The position numbers and the translations under genes were made by a program. 11,632 bases of DNA from a bacterium (GTDB taxonomy: Bacteria > Patescibacteriota > Minisyncoccia > UBA6257 > 2-01-FULL-56-20): assembly GCA_021817655.1 (NCBI GenBank), contig JAKAGE010000021.1:1-11632 (forward strand), written 5' to 3'. The stretch's first letter is position 1; every line of letters begins with the position of its first letter. Below are positions 6,115 through 11,632 of the stretch, one piece after another. Below the pieces are notes generated by a model, which was not told the origin of the DNA, did no database searches, and saw only the letters and a list, made by a program, of their open reading frames with translations.

Positions 6115-7323
6115 TTCAAAGTCCTCGCGCGGCACATAGACAGGTTCCGGCAGGCGCTCATCGATATCCACGCCGTCCGGCGATGATGCATACCCGATCA
6201 CAGACGTATTGTCGTTCGACATCGCCCGATAGAGGATGTGCACGCGGCCGCCTTCATAGATCGCCGCCGGATTGAACGTCGCCTGCGCTTCCCATGGATG
6301 TTCCGCGATGGGGCTCACGATCGGATTTCCCTCGAACCGCTGCAGCTGCCGCCGCGCAGTGAAGAGCAGCTGATCGATCAGGTCTTTTTTTCTGAACGTC
6401 GCGACGCACGACGTCGTATCCGCCGCGCCGTAATAAAGATGCACGTCATTGCCGCGAATGAGCGCGCCTGAGGGAAAAACGATGTGCGGCACGCGGCCGT
6501 AGAACTCGTACTCTTCCTGCGGCACCATGATCGGCCGCTTCACCTCGCCTACGATCTTCTGCGGATCGTCAAGGTCGAGCAGCATCGCCTGTACGCCGAA
6601 AATCGGCGGCGGCGAAAAATAGTTGTAGATATAGGAATAGAAGAAGAGCCAGCCGTCTTTCGTTCTGATCGGCGCCGAGCCGACCTCGATCTGGTCGCTC
6701 TTTTCATTCTGCTCGATTGCGAGCGCATGGTCGGTCCAATGCGCATACCAGCGGTCCCAATATTCCCCCGACCAGAGGTCCTCGATCCGGTCGAGGAGCG
6801 CAAGCGCGATCTTCGCCGGCGGGCGATCGGTATTCACGGTAAGGAGCACCGCGATCTTTCCGCCTACCCGCTCCGGAAAGAGCGTCATCGCTTTCGCGTT
6901 GAACGGCGTCACCAGATGCTTTTCTTCGATGGTGGCAAAATCCTTCGTGATCGCGACCGCCACTTTGATGCCGTCCGCCGAGAACTCCCGGACCGCCGTG
7001 TAAAAGATATAATAGCGCCCCTCGAATTCCGTGACGCGGGGATCCTCGCAGCCGTAACGTTCCCAGGGCTCCGTTGGCACCACCAGCTGGTTCCGTTCGC
7101 CGGTGAACCGCGCGGCATCCTTCCCGACGGCGTGGCCGATCGTGGAAACCTCCGCCTCCCTGCCGTTCACCTGCACCTTCGGACCCGTGGCCCGGAACAG
7201 CAGATGAACCTTTCCCTTTTTATCCTCGATGACCGACGGATTGAACGCGGCTTCCGATTCCCACGGAGAAGACGGGTCCGGGATCAGGATCGGATTTTCC
7301 GGTGATCGCTTAACGCCGGCCAT
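6112..7323 (-). CDS. GH130-family glycoside phosphorylase/glycosidase: complete first domain plus start of second
   Basis: A 403-residue product if TAG is obeyed. Domain 1 (about 1-325) shows GH130 beta-propeller features: ENPILIPDPSSPWES, FNPSVI (28-33), HLLFRA (40-45), GCEDPR (91-96), SAPIRTKDGWLFFYS (216-230), VFPSGALIRGNDVHLYYGAADT (282-303). GH130 enzymes cleave beta-mannosides, usually by phosphorolysis giving mannose 1-phosphate. Domain 1 lacks the histidine found in the YHG/YHA segment of the other two domains (here FYSYIYNYF), so its phosphate handling or activity may differ. From about 327 (QLQRFEGNPIVSP) a second GH130 domain begins and stops at residue 403. The ATG overlaps the preceding GH130 gene by 14 bases and has a GGAG about 10 bases upstream, so translation is coupled. 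It is cytoplasmic, with no signal peptide. Substrate is not resolved. Confidence 0.85.
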   Translation of the reverse strand: MAGVKRSPENPILIPDPSSPWESEAAFNPSVIEDKKGKVHLLFRATGPKVQVNGREAEVSTIGHAVGKDAARFTGERNQLVVPTEPWERYGCEDPRVTEFEGRYYIFYTAVREFSADGIKVAVAITKDFATIEEKHLVTPFNAKAMTLFPERVGGKIAVLLTVNTDRPPAKIALALLDRIEDLWSGEYWDRWYAHWTDHALAIEQNEKSDQIEVGSAPIRTKDGWLFFYSYIYNYFSPPPIFGVQAMLLDLDDPQKIVGEVKRPIMVPQEEYEFYGRVPHIVFPSGALIRGNDVHLYYGAADTTSCVATFRKKDLIDQLLFTARRQLQRFEGNPIVSPIAEHPWEAQATFNPAAIYEGGRVHILYRAMSNDNTSVIGYASSPDGVDIDERLPEPVYVPREDFE

Positions 7324-8575
7324 TCGTCTTTTTCTCCGTTGTTTTCCCTTCCGCCGAAAGGCGCGGGGCGGCGTACGTCTTGAGCTCGTGCAGAAACTTC
7401 TCCACGTTCGCCATCGCCACGCAGGTTACCGTATCGGCGCCGCCGTAATAAACATACAGCTCATCGTCGACGATCACCGCGCCGCATGCATAGACCACGC
7501 CGGATTTGTATCCCTGGTTCTCGTACGCAAAATCCGGCTCGAGGATCGGCGACCGCGAACGGTAAATGACCTTCGTCGGATCGTTCAAATCGAGAAGCAT
7601 TGCGCCAAGCTTGTAGCGCCCGGGATCGAGCGCATCCATCGCGTGATAGAGCACAAGCCATCCGTCTTTTGTTTTAAGCGGCGGCGGGCCGACGCCCCGG
7701 ACATACGTATCCCACACTCCACGGACGGGCTTCACGGCATCATTGGATGGCCGCTCGCTCTTGATGATCTCCCCATCGCCAAAGTCCAGCGAATCCCGAT
7801 ACTCGACGAGCACGCGGGGAACGATCCCGTGAAGGACGGCGAATTTTCCGTTGATCTTCTCCGGAAAGATCGTCCAGTTCTTATGGATCTCTCCGGGCGG
7901 AGAAATGAGGGCCGGGCGACTCCACTTCCATTCCTTGTTCAAAAAATCCTCCAGTTCGATCGAGGAGAGGGCGATCCGGATCGATCCCCACCCGTCGAAC
8001 GCAGTGTACGTGAGATAAACTTTCCCGTCGATGAGCGTGAGCCGGGGGTCTTCGCAGCCGCCGTTCCAACCGCCGCCGGAAAAGTACGCCGGCTCGAGCG
8101 GAATTTGCTCCTCGGCGGGCACCGCCGTTTTGGTCGTCACGGGCACATACGCCGGATGATCGAGGCGCTCCACGAAAGAAACGCCGTCCTTCGCCGACGC
8201 ATATCCAAGCACCGAAACATCATCGCCGCCAATCGCACGGTACAGCAAGTGCACGCGATGGTCGGCATAGATCGCGCCCGGATTGAACGTCGCCTTCATC
8301 TCCCAGTAGTTCCCTTCGCGCGGTTCGATGACGGGATTCCCCTCGTGGCGCTCAAGCCGATGCGGCAAGGGCCGGTCCGGATGCGCCCTCCGGGCCGCAG
8401 CGCGCACTGCGCGGAGAAGGCGCGTTCGCCGCGCCGTGCGCGAGGCCGGACGGACCGCAGTACTCTTTCGTTTTGCTGTTTTTTTTGAAGGTTTCCTTGC
8501 CGGCGCGGCATTTTTGCGCACTCCCTTCCTCCTTTGAAGCCCTTGCTTTTTTTGCCTCGAGTTTTTTACGGGCAT
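7310..8575 (-). CDS. GH130-family glycoside phosphorylase/glycosidase with basic N-terminal tail
   Basis: A 421-residue protein. Residues about 72-403 form a GH130 five-bladed propeller: EGNPVIEP (78-85), FNPGAI (97-102), HLLYRA (109-114), GGCEDPRLT (172-180), WSRPALISPPG (218-228), GPPPLKTKDGWLVLYHA (296-312), YVYYGGADTVTCVA (374-387). The EDPR loop carries, to my recollection of the family, the catalytic Asp. Before the domain is an atypical tail: 26 Lys/Arg among the first 70 residues with only one acidic residue, low complexity and histone-H1-like, not a signal peptide. The ATG at 8575 has no Shine-Dalgarno and there is no later ATG before the domain, so part of the tail could be a start misassignment using GTG or TTG. 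It is first of a two-gene GH130 unit, overlapping the next start by 14 bases. The likely role is phosphorolysis of a beta-mannoside; substrate unknown. Confidence 0.88.
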   Translation of the reverse strand: MPVKNSRQKKQGLQRRKGVRKNAAPARKPSKKTAKRKSTAVRPASRTARRTRLLRAVRAAARRAHPDRPLPHRLERHEGNPVIEPREGNYWEMKATFNPGAIYADHRVHLLYRAIGGDDVSVLGYASAKDGVSFVERLDHPAYVPVTTKTAVPAEEQIPLEPAYFSGGGWNGGCEDPRLTLIDGKVYLTYTAFDGWGSIRIALSSIELEDFLNKEWKWSRPALISPPGEIHKNWTIFPEKINGKFAVLHGIVPRVLVEYRDSLDFGDGEIIKSERPSNDAVKPVRGVWDTYVRGVGPPPLKTKDGWLVLYHAMDALDPGRYKLGAMLLDLNDPTKVIYRSRSPILEPDFAYENQGYKSGVVYACGAVIVDDELYVYYGGADTVTCVAMANVEKFLHELKTYAAPRLSAEGKTTEKKTNGRR

Positions 8576-8640
8576 CGGAACGATGGTTGCGGAGGAACGA
8601 TAAATGTGCCGATGGCTTGTTCGGCGGGCACTACATCAAT

Positions 8641-8646
8641 AGTATA
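8641..8646 (-). promoter_or_regulatory. Possible -10 element for the GH130 unit
   Basis: TATACT on the minus strand, about 65 bases before the GH130 ATG. The 17-base spacing places TGCGGG at the -35 position, a poor match, so the promoter would be weak or activator-dependent. The inverted repeat GCGGGCA / TGCCCGC (8624-8630, 8662-8668) flanks it symmetrically and could be a regulator site. Confidence 0.3.
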
Positions 8647-8675
8647 TACCCCTTCCGACACTGCCCGCAGAAATC

Positions 8676-8684
8676 TGTGGATAA
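8676..8684 (-). promoter_or_regulatory. Single DnaA-box-like sequence TTATCCACA
   Basis: The minus strand reads TTATCCACA, an exact match to the strongest DnaA box. It lies beside the terminator and upstream of the possible GH130 -10. Only one copy was seen and there is no dnaA, dnaN or AT-rich unwinding region, so this is not an origin; it could be a regulatory site or chance. Confidence 0.35.
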
Positions 8685-8685
8685 C

Positions 8686-8713
8686 CAAAAGAAGCCCCGC
8701 CGGGCTTCTTTTG
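8686..8713 (-). terminator. Rho-independent terminator of the MacAB-like operon
   Basis: A perfect 12-bp stem (CAAAAGAAGCCC pairing with GGGCTTCTTTTG) with a 4-base loop, about 30 bases after the DUF5666-like gene stop. The stem is GC-rich at its top and the T-run (four) is part of the stem on both strands, so it could act in either direction. It separates the exporter operon from the GH130 unit. Confidence 0.82.
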
Positions 8714-8743
8714 ATCAAAAACGGTCGGATGCGCCGACGAATT

Positions 8744-9172
8744 CTATTGTCCTGCCGCAGGCCCCCTGCCAAGGGTCCCGGCGCCACCGGCCGGACGGAC
8801 CTGGATCGATGATGCCGTCATGCTGCCGTCCGAGTTCTGGGTTCCGTCGATCACCACGCTGCTTCCGACGGAAAGTGCGCTTACCGGGACCGTGGTCGGC
8901 TTCGTGACCTCCGTGGAGCTCGAATAGAAGATCACCTCGGAATTCCCGTTCGCAAGCTGGAGCGTAATGCTCGTCGCATCCATCGCAGCGATCTGTCCGG
9001 CGGCGAACGTCTGACCGTTCGCTGAACCGCCGCCGGACCGCCGCGCTGCCGTGCCGGAATAGGCGCCTCCGGCGTTGACTGCCGCCGCAGGAACGCTCGC
9101 TTTCCCCCAGAAATATCCGCCGGCCAACGCAATGGCCGCAACCACCGCCCATATGACATGTACTTTTTTCAT
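8744..9172 (-). CDS. Small membrane-anchored or secreted DUF5666-like protein
   Basis: A 142-residue protein with an N-terminal hydrophobic segment (about 5-21, VHVIWAVVAAIALAGGYFW) acting as signal anchor or signal peptide. A low-complexity Gly/Ala/Ser linker (about 25-53) follows, then a small beta-rich domain (about 54-126). The pattern GQIAAMDATSITLQLANGNSEVIFYSSSTEV...ALSVGSSVVIDGTQNSDGSMTASSIQV is typical of DUF5666: two short repeats in which a tunable residue string precedes a G-x-x-V step. The function of DUF5666 is unknown. The gene follows the MacB-like permease by 39 bases and precedes the terminator, so it is the last gene of the exporter operon and may be an accessory or cargo protein. 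No Shine-Dalgarno is evident. The C-terminal Gly/Ala/Pro tail resembles no anchor I recognise. It ends in TAG. Confidence 0.8.
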   Translation of the reverse strand: MKKVHVIWAVVAAIALAGGYFWGKASVPAAAVNAGGAYSGTAARRSGGGSANGQTFAAGQIAAMDATSITLQLANGNSEVIFYSSSTEVTKPTTVPVSALSVGSSVVIDGTQNSDGSMTASSIQVRPAGGAGTLGRGPAAGQ

Positions 9173-9211
9173 TCGTTATCGTGATTTTGTCGATTATTTT
9201 GAACGACCTTT

Positions 9212-10459
9212 CTATTCGTATCGCAATGCTTCGATCGGATTCAACCCGGCCGCCCGGCGCGCGGGATAATAGCCGAACAGAATCCCGATGCCGGCGGAAA
9301 CGCAGAACGCGAGCAGGATGTACGGCACGGAAATGATCGTCGTTATTCCGGTAACGGCGGATATCGCGGTCGCCGCAAGCCACCCGATCACCACCCCCAC
9401 GACGCCGCCGCCGAACGTAAGGACAACCGACTCCGCAAGGAACTGAAGGGTGATATCCTGCTTTTTTGCCCCGATCGCCTTCCGGAGACCGATCTCGCGC
9501 GTGCGTTCGGTGACCGTCGTAAGCATCATATTCATGATGCCGATGCCGCCGACAAGAAGAGAGATGGCGGCGATCGCCGCAAGAAGGGTCGTGAACGTGC
9601 CGGTCACGCTCGACGCCGCGGAAACGATGCTTGCCTGGTTCAATATGTTGAAATCCGCCTGGGTGGGATCCGTAATGCCATGCCGCTCAAGAAGGAGGTT
9701 TGTGATGTCGTTCTGCACCTGCGTCATGGCCTGCTGGGTCGATGCTTCGACGTCGACCTCGGTGAGATAGCTCGTACTGCCAAGGAGGTAATGCTGGGCC
9801 GCCGAAAGCGGCACGTAGATCATGTCATCCTGGTTATTGAAGCCGCTGCCTCCCTTTGACACGGTCACCCCGATCACGGTAAAGAGCTGTCCGTTGACCT
9901 TGATCGTCTGCCCGATGGCCATTGCGGGCGTGGCGGAAGCGTTCGCGTTCGGCGCGAAAAGATCCTGCAGCACCGTCGGACCGATCACTGCCACAAGATT
10001 GGAATCGGTCACATCGGCGCCCGTGAACCAGTTCCCGTCGGCAACGGAAACGTTGCGCACCTGCTCGTATGCGGGCGTCGTGCCCAGCACGGTCGTATTC
10101 GTGTTGTTCGCCCCATAGACAACCTGATACCTGCCCTGCACCTCCTGCGCCACGGCGGCGACGTTCGCCACCTGCGCCGCAATGGCGTTCGCATCGTCCG
10201 GCGTCAGCGTCTCGCTGCTTCCCGCTGCGCCCCGTACCGTCGTGCCGAAGGACCGCGATGCGCCCGGCATGATCATGATAAGGTTCGCCCCGAGCGAGTT
10301 GATGTTCGCCTGTACGGAGGCCTGCGATCCCTGTCCGACGGCGATGAGCGCGATGACGGAAGCGATGCCGATCACGATGCCGAGCATCGTAAGGCCCGAC
10401 CGCACCTTATTGACGGTCACCGCGCCATAGGTCTCCTCCCAAAGGTCTTGCGTGGTCAT
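9212..10459 (-). CDS. MacB/FtsX-family ABC transporter permease
   Basis: A 415-residue permease of the MacB type with four helices: one at about 22-42 (GLTMLGIVIGIASVIALIAVG), then a large extracytoplasmic domain (about 43-284, MacB periplasmic core), then three near the C-terminus (about 287-310, 342-368, 378-400). Between helices 2 and 3 is the FtsX hallmark TVTERTREIGLRKAIGAKK (315-333), which contacts the ATPase, and it ends with PARRAAGLNPIEALRYE, the canonical MacB finish. These proteins transmit ATP-driven conformational changes across the membrane (mechanotransmission) to expel peptides, antibiotics or lipoproteins. The ATG overlaps the ATPase stop by four bases (ATGA), with GGGAGG about 11 bases upstream. 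It ends in TAG exactly where the family ends, evidence that TAG is a normal stop here. MacB fused in one chain is common in Proteobacteria; here the ATPase and permease are separate. Confidence 0.95.
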   Translation of the reverse strand: MTTQDLWEETYGAVTVNKVRSGLTMLGIVIGIASVIALIAVGQGSQASVQANINSLGANLIMIMPGASRSFGTTVRGAAGSSETLTPDDANAIAAQVANVAAVAQEVQGRYQVVYGANNTNTTVLGTTPAYEQVRNVSVADGNWFTGADVTDSNLVAVIGPTVLQDLFAPNANASATPAMAIGQTIKVNGQLFTVIGVTVSKGGSGFNNQDDMIYVPLSAAQHYLLGSTSYLTEVDVEASTQQAMTQVQNDITNLLLERHGITDPTQADFNILNQASIVSAASSVTGTFTTLLAAIAAISLLVGGIGIMNMMLTTVTERTREIGLRKAIGAKKQDITLQFLAESVVLTFGGGVVGVVIGWLAATAISAVTGITTIISVPYILLAFCVSAGIGILFGYYPARRAAGLNPIEALRYE

Positions 10460-11235
10460 AATGATAGCGGCCTCCCGTTTTCCGAAAATTCCCTCTCGCC
10501 GCGGGCCATGGTCCGATGGCGGTTCTTCTCGTCGCTCACGATCGTTCCGTCCCGGATATGGATGATACGCCCGGCGTGCGCCGCGATGTCCGCTTCGTGC
10601 GTGATAAGCACGATCGTCTTCCCTTGCTGCATGTTCAATGTCTGGAAGGTATGGAGCACGATCTCTCCCGTCTTCGAATCCAGATTTCCGGTCGGCTCAT
10701 CGGCAAGGATGAGCGTGGGGTCGTTCACGAGCGACCGCGCTATGGCGACGCGCTGCATCATGCCGCCCGAGATCTGGTTCGAATGGTACGACCAGAACGC
10801 GCGCGGGAATGCCGCATCGTCGAGCGCTTTTTCCGCGATCCGTTCGCGCTCCTCTTTCGGCATGTTCGCATAGACCAGCGGCAGCGCGACGTTGCGGAGC
10901 ACGGATGTCCGGGGAAGAAGATTGAACGCCTGGAATACGAATCCCACCTTGTCGCGGCGGATCTCCGCAAGCTCATCATCCGAAAGCCGGGAGACGTCGC
11001 TGCCATCCAGAAGATATTCGCCTGACGTCGGCGTATCGAGCGCGCCAAGGATGTGCATGAGCGTCGATTTTCCCGAACCCGACGGACCCATGATGGCGAC
11101 GAATTCTCCTTCCTTCACGGAAAACGTTACTTCCTTGAGGACAGTGACCGCGGTGTCGCCTGCCCCATAGGTCTTTGTGATGCCGTTACATTCGATGATT
11201 TCCTTCATGAAGTGATAATGTCCTGAATCGCTCAT
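10456..11235 (-). CDS. MacB/LolD-type ABC transporter ATPase
   Basis: A 259-residue ATP-binding subunit. Visible motifs: Walker A GPSGSGKST (50-58), Q-loop FQAFNLLP (101-108), signature ISGGMMQR (155-162), Walker B LILADEP (175-181), D-loop NLDS (184-187) and switch His213. The signature is unusual, with Met-Met replacing the Gln-Gln of LSGGQQQR. The C-terminal tail (about 232-259) is Arg-rich and beyond the usual family end. The ATG at 11235 overlaps the adaptor stop (ATGA), but the GGAGG lies directly against it; the ATG at 11208 (MKEIIECNGITKTYG) gives the usual family N-terminus, so the true start may be there. It pairs with the permease downstream and the MacA-like adaptor upstream. Confidence 0.93.
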   Translation of the reverse strand: MSDSGHYHFMKEIIECNGITKTYGAGDTAVTVLKEVTFSVKEGEFVAIMGPSGSGKSTLMHILGALDTPTSGEYLLDGSDVSRLSDDELAEIRRDKVGFVFQAFNLLPRTSVLRNVALPLVYANMPKEERERIAEKALDDAAFPRAFWSYHSNQISGGMMQRVAIARSLVNDPTLILADEPTGNLDSKTGEIVLHTFQTLNMQQGKTIVLITHEADIAAHAGRIIHIRDGTIVSDEKNRHRTMARGEREFSENGRPLSL

Positions 11236-11632
11236 CCTCCTCCCCCGCGGAATGCGCCGCCCCCGCCGCCAAGAAGACGGAATGCGCCGCCGCCAGCCGA
11301 AGCGCTGTTCGTCGAAGCGCCGGCCGAAGACGACTTCACGGTCTGCGTTACGATCTCATCGCCGGGATTCACGCCGGCCACGATCGCCGTCACCGTACTG
11401 TTCGCCGCGCCGGTCGTGACCGGCACCATTCTGACCCCCGAAAGGACAATGCCGCCATTCTGGCTCGCCGCACGGTCGCTTGCCGAGAGCGGCGATGCCG
11501 GCTCAACGACGTAGCTTGTTCCGTTCGTCGTCGTAATGGCCGCATTCGGCACGACAACGACGTTTTGCGCGACGTCCGTCACGATATTCGCCGTTACGCT
11601 CATGCCCGGCTTCACCTGAAGGCTAGATCGGA
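11232..11632 (-). CDS. MacA-like periplasmic adaptor (membrane fusion protein), C-terminal part, cut by the right edge
   Basis: The frame is open to the window edge; the GTG at 11615 is internal, since codons for RSSLQ precede it. What is visible is the last portion of an HlyD/MacA adaptor: VKPGMSVTANIVTDVAQNVVVVPNAAI (barrel strand, then VPNAAI at the membrane-proximal junction), a short stretch of Ser/Ala (about 45 residues in), then VRMVPVTTGAANSTVTAIVAGVNPGDEIVTQ, the typical C-terminal fold. The end is glycine-rich (two copies of GGGAFR encoded by a 14-bp direct repeat, 11248-11261 and 11278-11291), which is common in adaptors of small-genome bacteria. It overlaps the ATPase start (ATGA). 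The last eight bases of the window may be adapter sequence, so the first few residues should not be trusted. Confidence 0.88.
   Translation of the reverse strand, partial: RSSLQVKPGMSVTANIVTDVAQNVVVVPNAAITTTNGTSYVVEPASPLSASDRAASQNGGIVLSGVRMVPVTTGAANSTVTAIVAGVNPGDEIVTQTVKSSSAGASTNSASAGGGAFRLLGGGGGAFRGGGG
11248..11291 (-). repeat. 14-bp direct repeat in the adaptor tail
   Basis: CGGAATGCGCCGCC (plus strand) occurs at 11248-11261 and 11278-11291, 30 bases apart and in frame. Each copy encodes a Gly-Gly-Ala-Phe-Arg unit of the glycine-rich C-terminus. The in-frame spacing suggests slippage or duplication within the tail. Confidence 0.7.

Larger units (their letters stand above)
5398..7323 (-). 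pseudogene. Tandem double-domain GH130 gene interrupted by one in-frame amber codon
   Basis: Read as one frame, this is 641 codons: GH130 domain 1 (about 1-325), domain 2 (about 327-641), with TAG as codon 404. Upstream the frame ends VYVPREDFE, and directly after the TAG it continues KKNPGGNSGCEDPRLT. Both flanks align with the neighbouring single-domain GH130 protein, so domain 2 is colinear apart from this codon. There is no frame change, no deletion and no plausible restart nearby. GAG, CAG, AAG, TTG or TGG could have become TAG by one base change. The explanations are a recent nonsense mutation, a sequencing or assembly error, or stop read-through. TAG ends four other genes in the window, which argues against reassignment. 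I list it as a broken gene because that is the simplest reading. Confidence 0.6.
8576..8743. other. Intergenic region between the ABC export operon and the GH130 unit
   Basis: These 168 bases hold no credible gene. They contain a small GTCGG-5-CCGAC hairpin (8724-8738), the long terminator hairpin (8686-8713), one perfect DnaA-box sequence (8676-8684), and a possible -10 TATACT (8646-8641) framed by a 7-bp inverted repeat (8624-8630 and 8662-8668). It is the only sizeable gap in the window and must hold the GH130 promoter if that unit is transcribed separately. Confidence 0.7.

Noticed and set aside
6043..6120. Frameshift between the two GH130 pieces
   Set aside because: The distance between stop and downstream frame is a multiple of three and the codons in between are family-like in the same frame, so it is a stop codon, not a shift.
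5398..7323. Genome-wide reassignment of TAG as a sense codon
   Set aside because: TAG ends four other genes here, including the permease exactly at the conserved ALRYE terminus.
6484..8488. Plus-strand frames of 273 and 419 codons opposite the GH130 genes
   Set aside because: Arg/Asp-rich, no motif, fully antisense to recognised GH130 domains.
8676..8684. Replication origin based on the DnaA box
   Set aside because: A single box with no cluster, no AT-rich element and no origin-linked genes.
8534..8812. Plus-strand frame of 92 codons spanning the intergenic gap
   Set aside because: It runs through the terminator hairpin and the end of the DUF5666-like gene, has no ribosome binding site and no recognisable domain.
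1..11632. CRISPR array, tRNA, rRNA or insertion sequence
   Set aside because: No regularly spaced repeats, no cloverleaf or rRNA-like sequence, and no transposase or terminal inverted repeats were seen on either strand.

Overview
All credible genes in this 11.6 kb window lie on the minus strand, so transcription runs from high to low coordinates. There are ten intact genes, one double-domain gene interrupted by an in-frame stop, one gene cut by the right edge, and possibly six codons of another gene at the left edge. By eye the DNA is moderately GC-rich, spacing is tight, and starts often overlap the upstream stop. The protein styles (short MacAB-like exporter with a DUF5666-type secreted protein, HlyD adaptors with alanine/glutamine-rich hairpins, GH130 paralogues, no visible outer-membrane channel gene) suggest a bacterium of the Patescibacteria/Candidate Phyla Radiation, perhaps a Parcubacteria lineage. 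That assignment is inference; no marker gene is present.

Right part (11632 to about 8687): a MacAB-like ABC export operon. In transcription order it has the C-terminal end of a MacA-type periplasmic adaptor with a glycine-rich tail (cut by the window edge), the ATPase (ATGA overlap), the four-helix MacB/FtsX permease (ATGA overlap), and a small membrane-anchored DUF5666-like protein. It ends at a strong hairpin terminator (8686-8713).

Middle (8686 to 5398): a 168-bp intergenic gap, then GH130-type glycoside phosphorylase/glycosidase genes. The first is a single-domain protein with an unusual lysine/arginine-rich N-terminal tail. The second starts inside the end of the first and encodes two GH130 domains in tandem, but an in-frame TAG at 6112-6114 interrupts the second domain just before its GCEDPR motif. 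Reading continues in the same frame on both sides, so this is a single amber codon rather than a frameshift. TAG is the normal stop of four other genes here, so a whole-genome code change is unlikely.

Left part (5373 to 61): an EmrRAB-like efflux operon. A MarR-family regulator is preceded by a good promoter (TTGACA, 16 nt, TAAAAT) overlapping a perfect 8+8 bp inverted repeat, which suggests autoregulation. It is followed by a long HlyD adaptor, a second short adaptor without the alpha-hairpin, a 14-helix DHA2-type MFS exporter, and a membrane-anchored metallophosphoesterase whose first metal-binding motif reads DFQ instead of DxH. MarR, adaptor and DHA2 pump form the classic emrR-emrA-emrB set; the extra adaptor and phosphoesterase are additions.

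Points deserving most attention are the amber-interrupted GH130 gene, the two-adaptor MarR-controlled pump, the DFQ phosphoesterase, the basic GH130 tail, and a terminal AGATCGGA at the right edge that matches the start of a common sequencing adapter.
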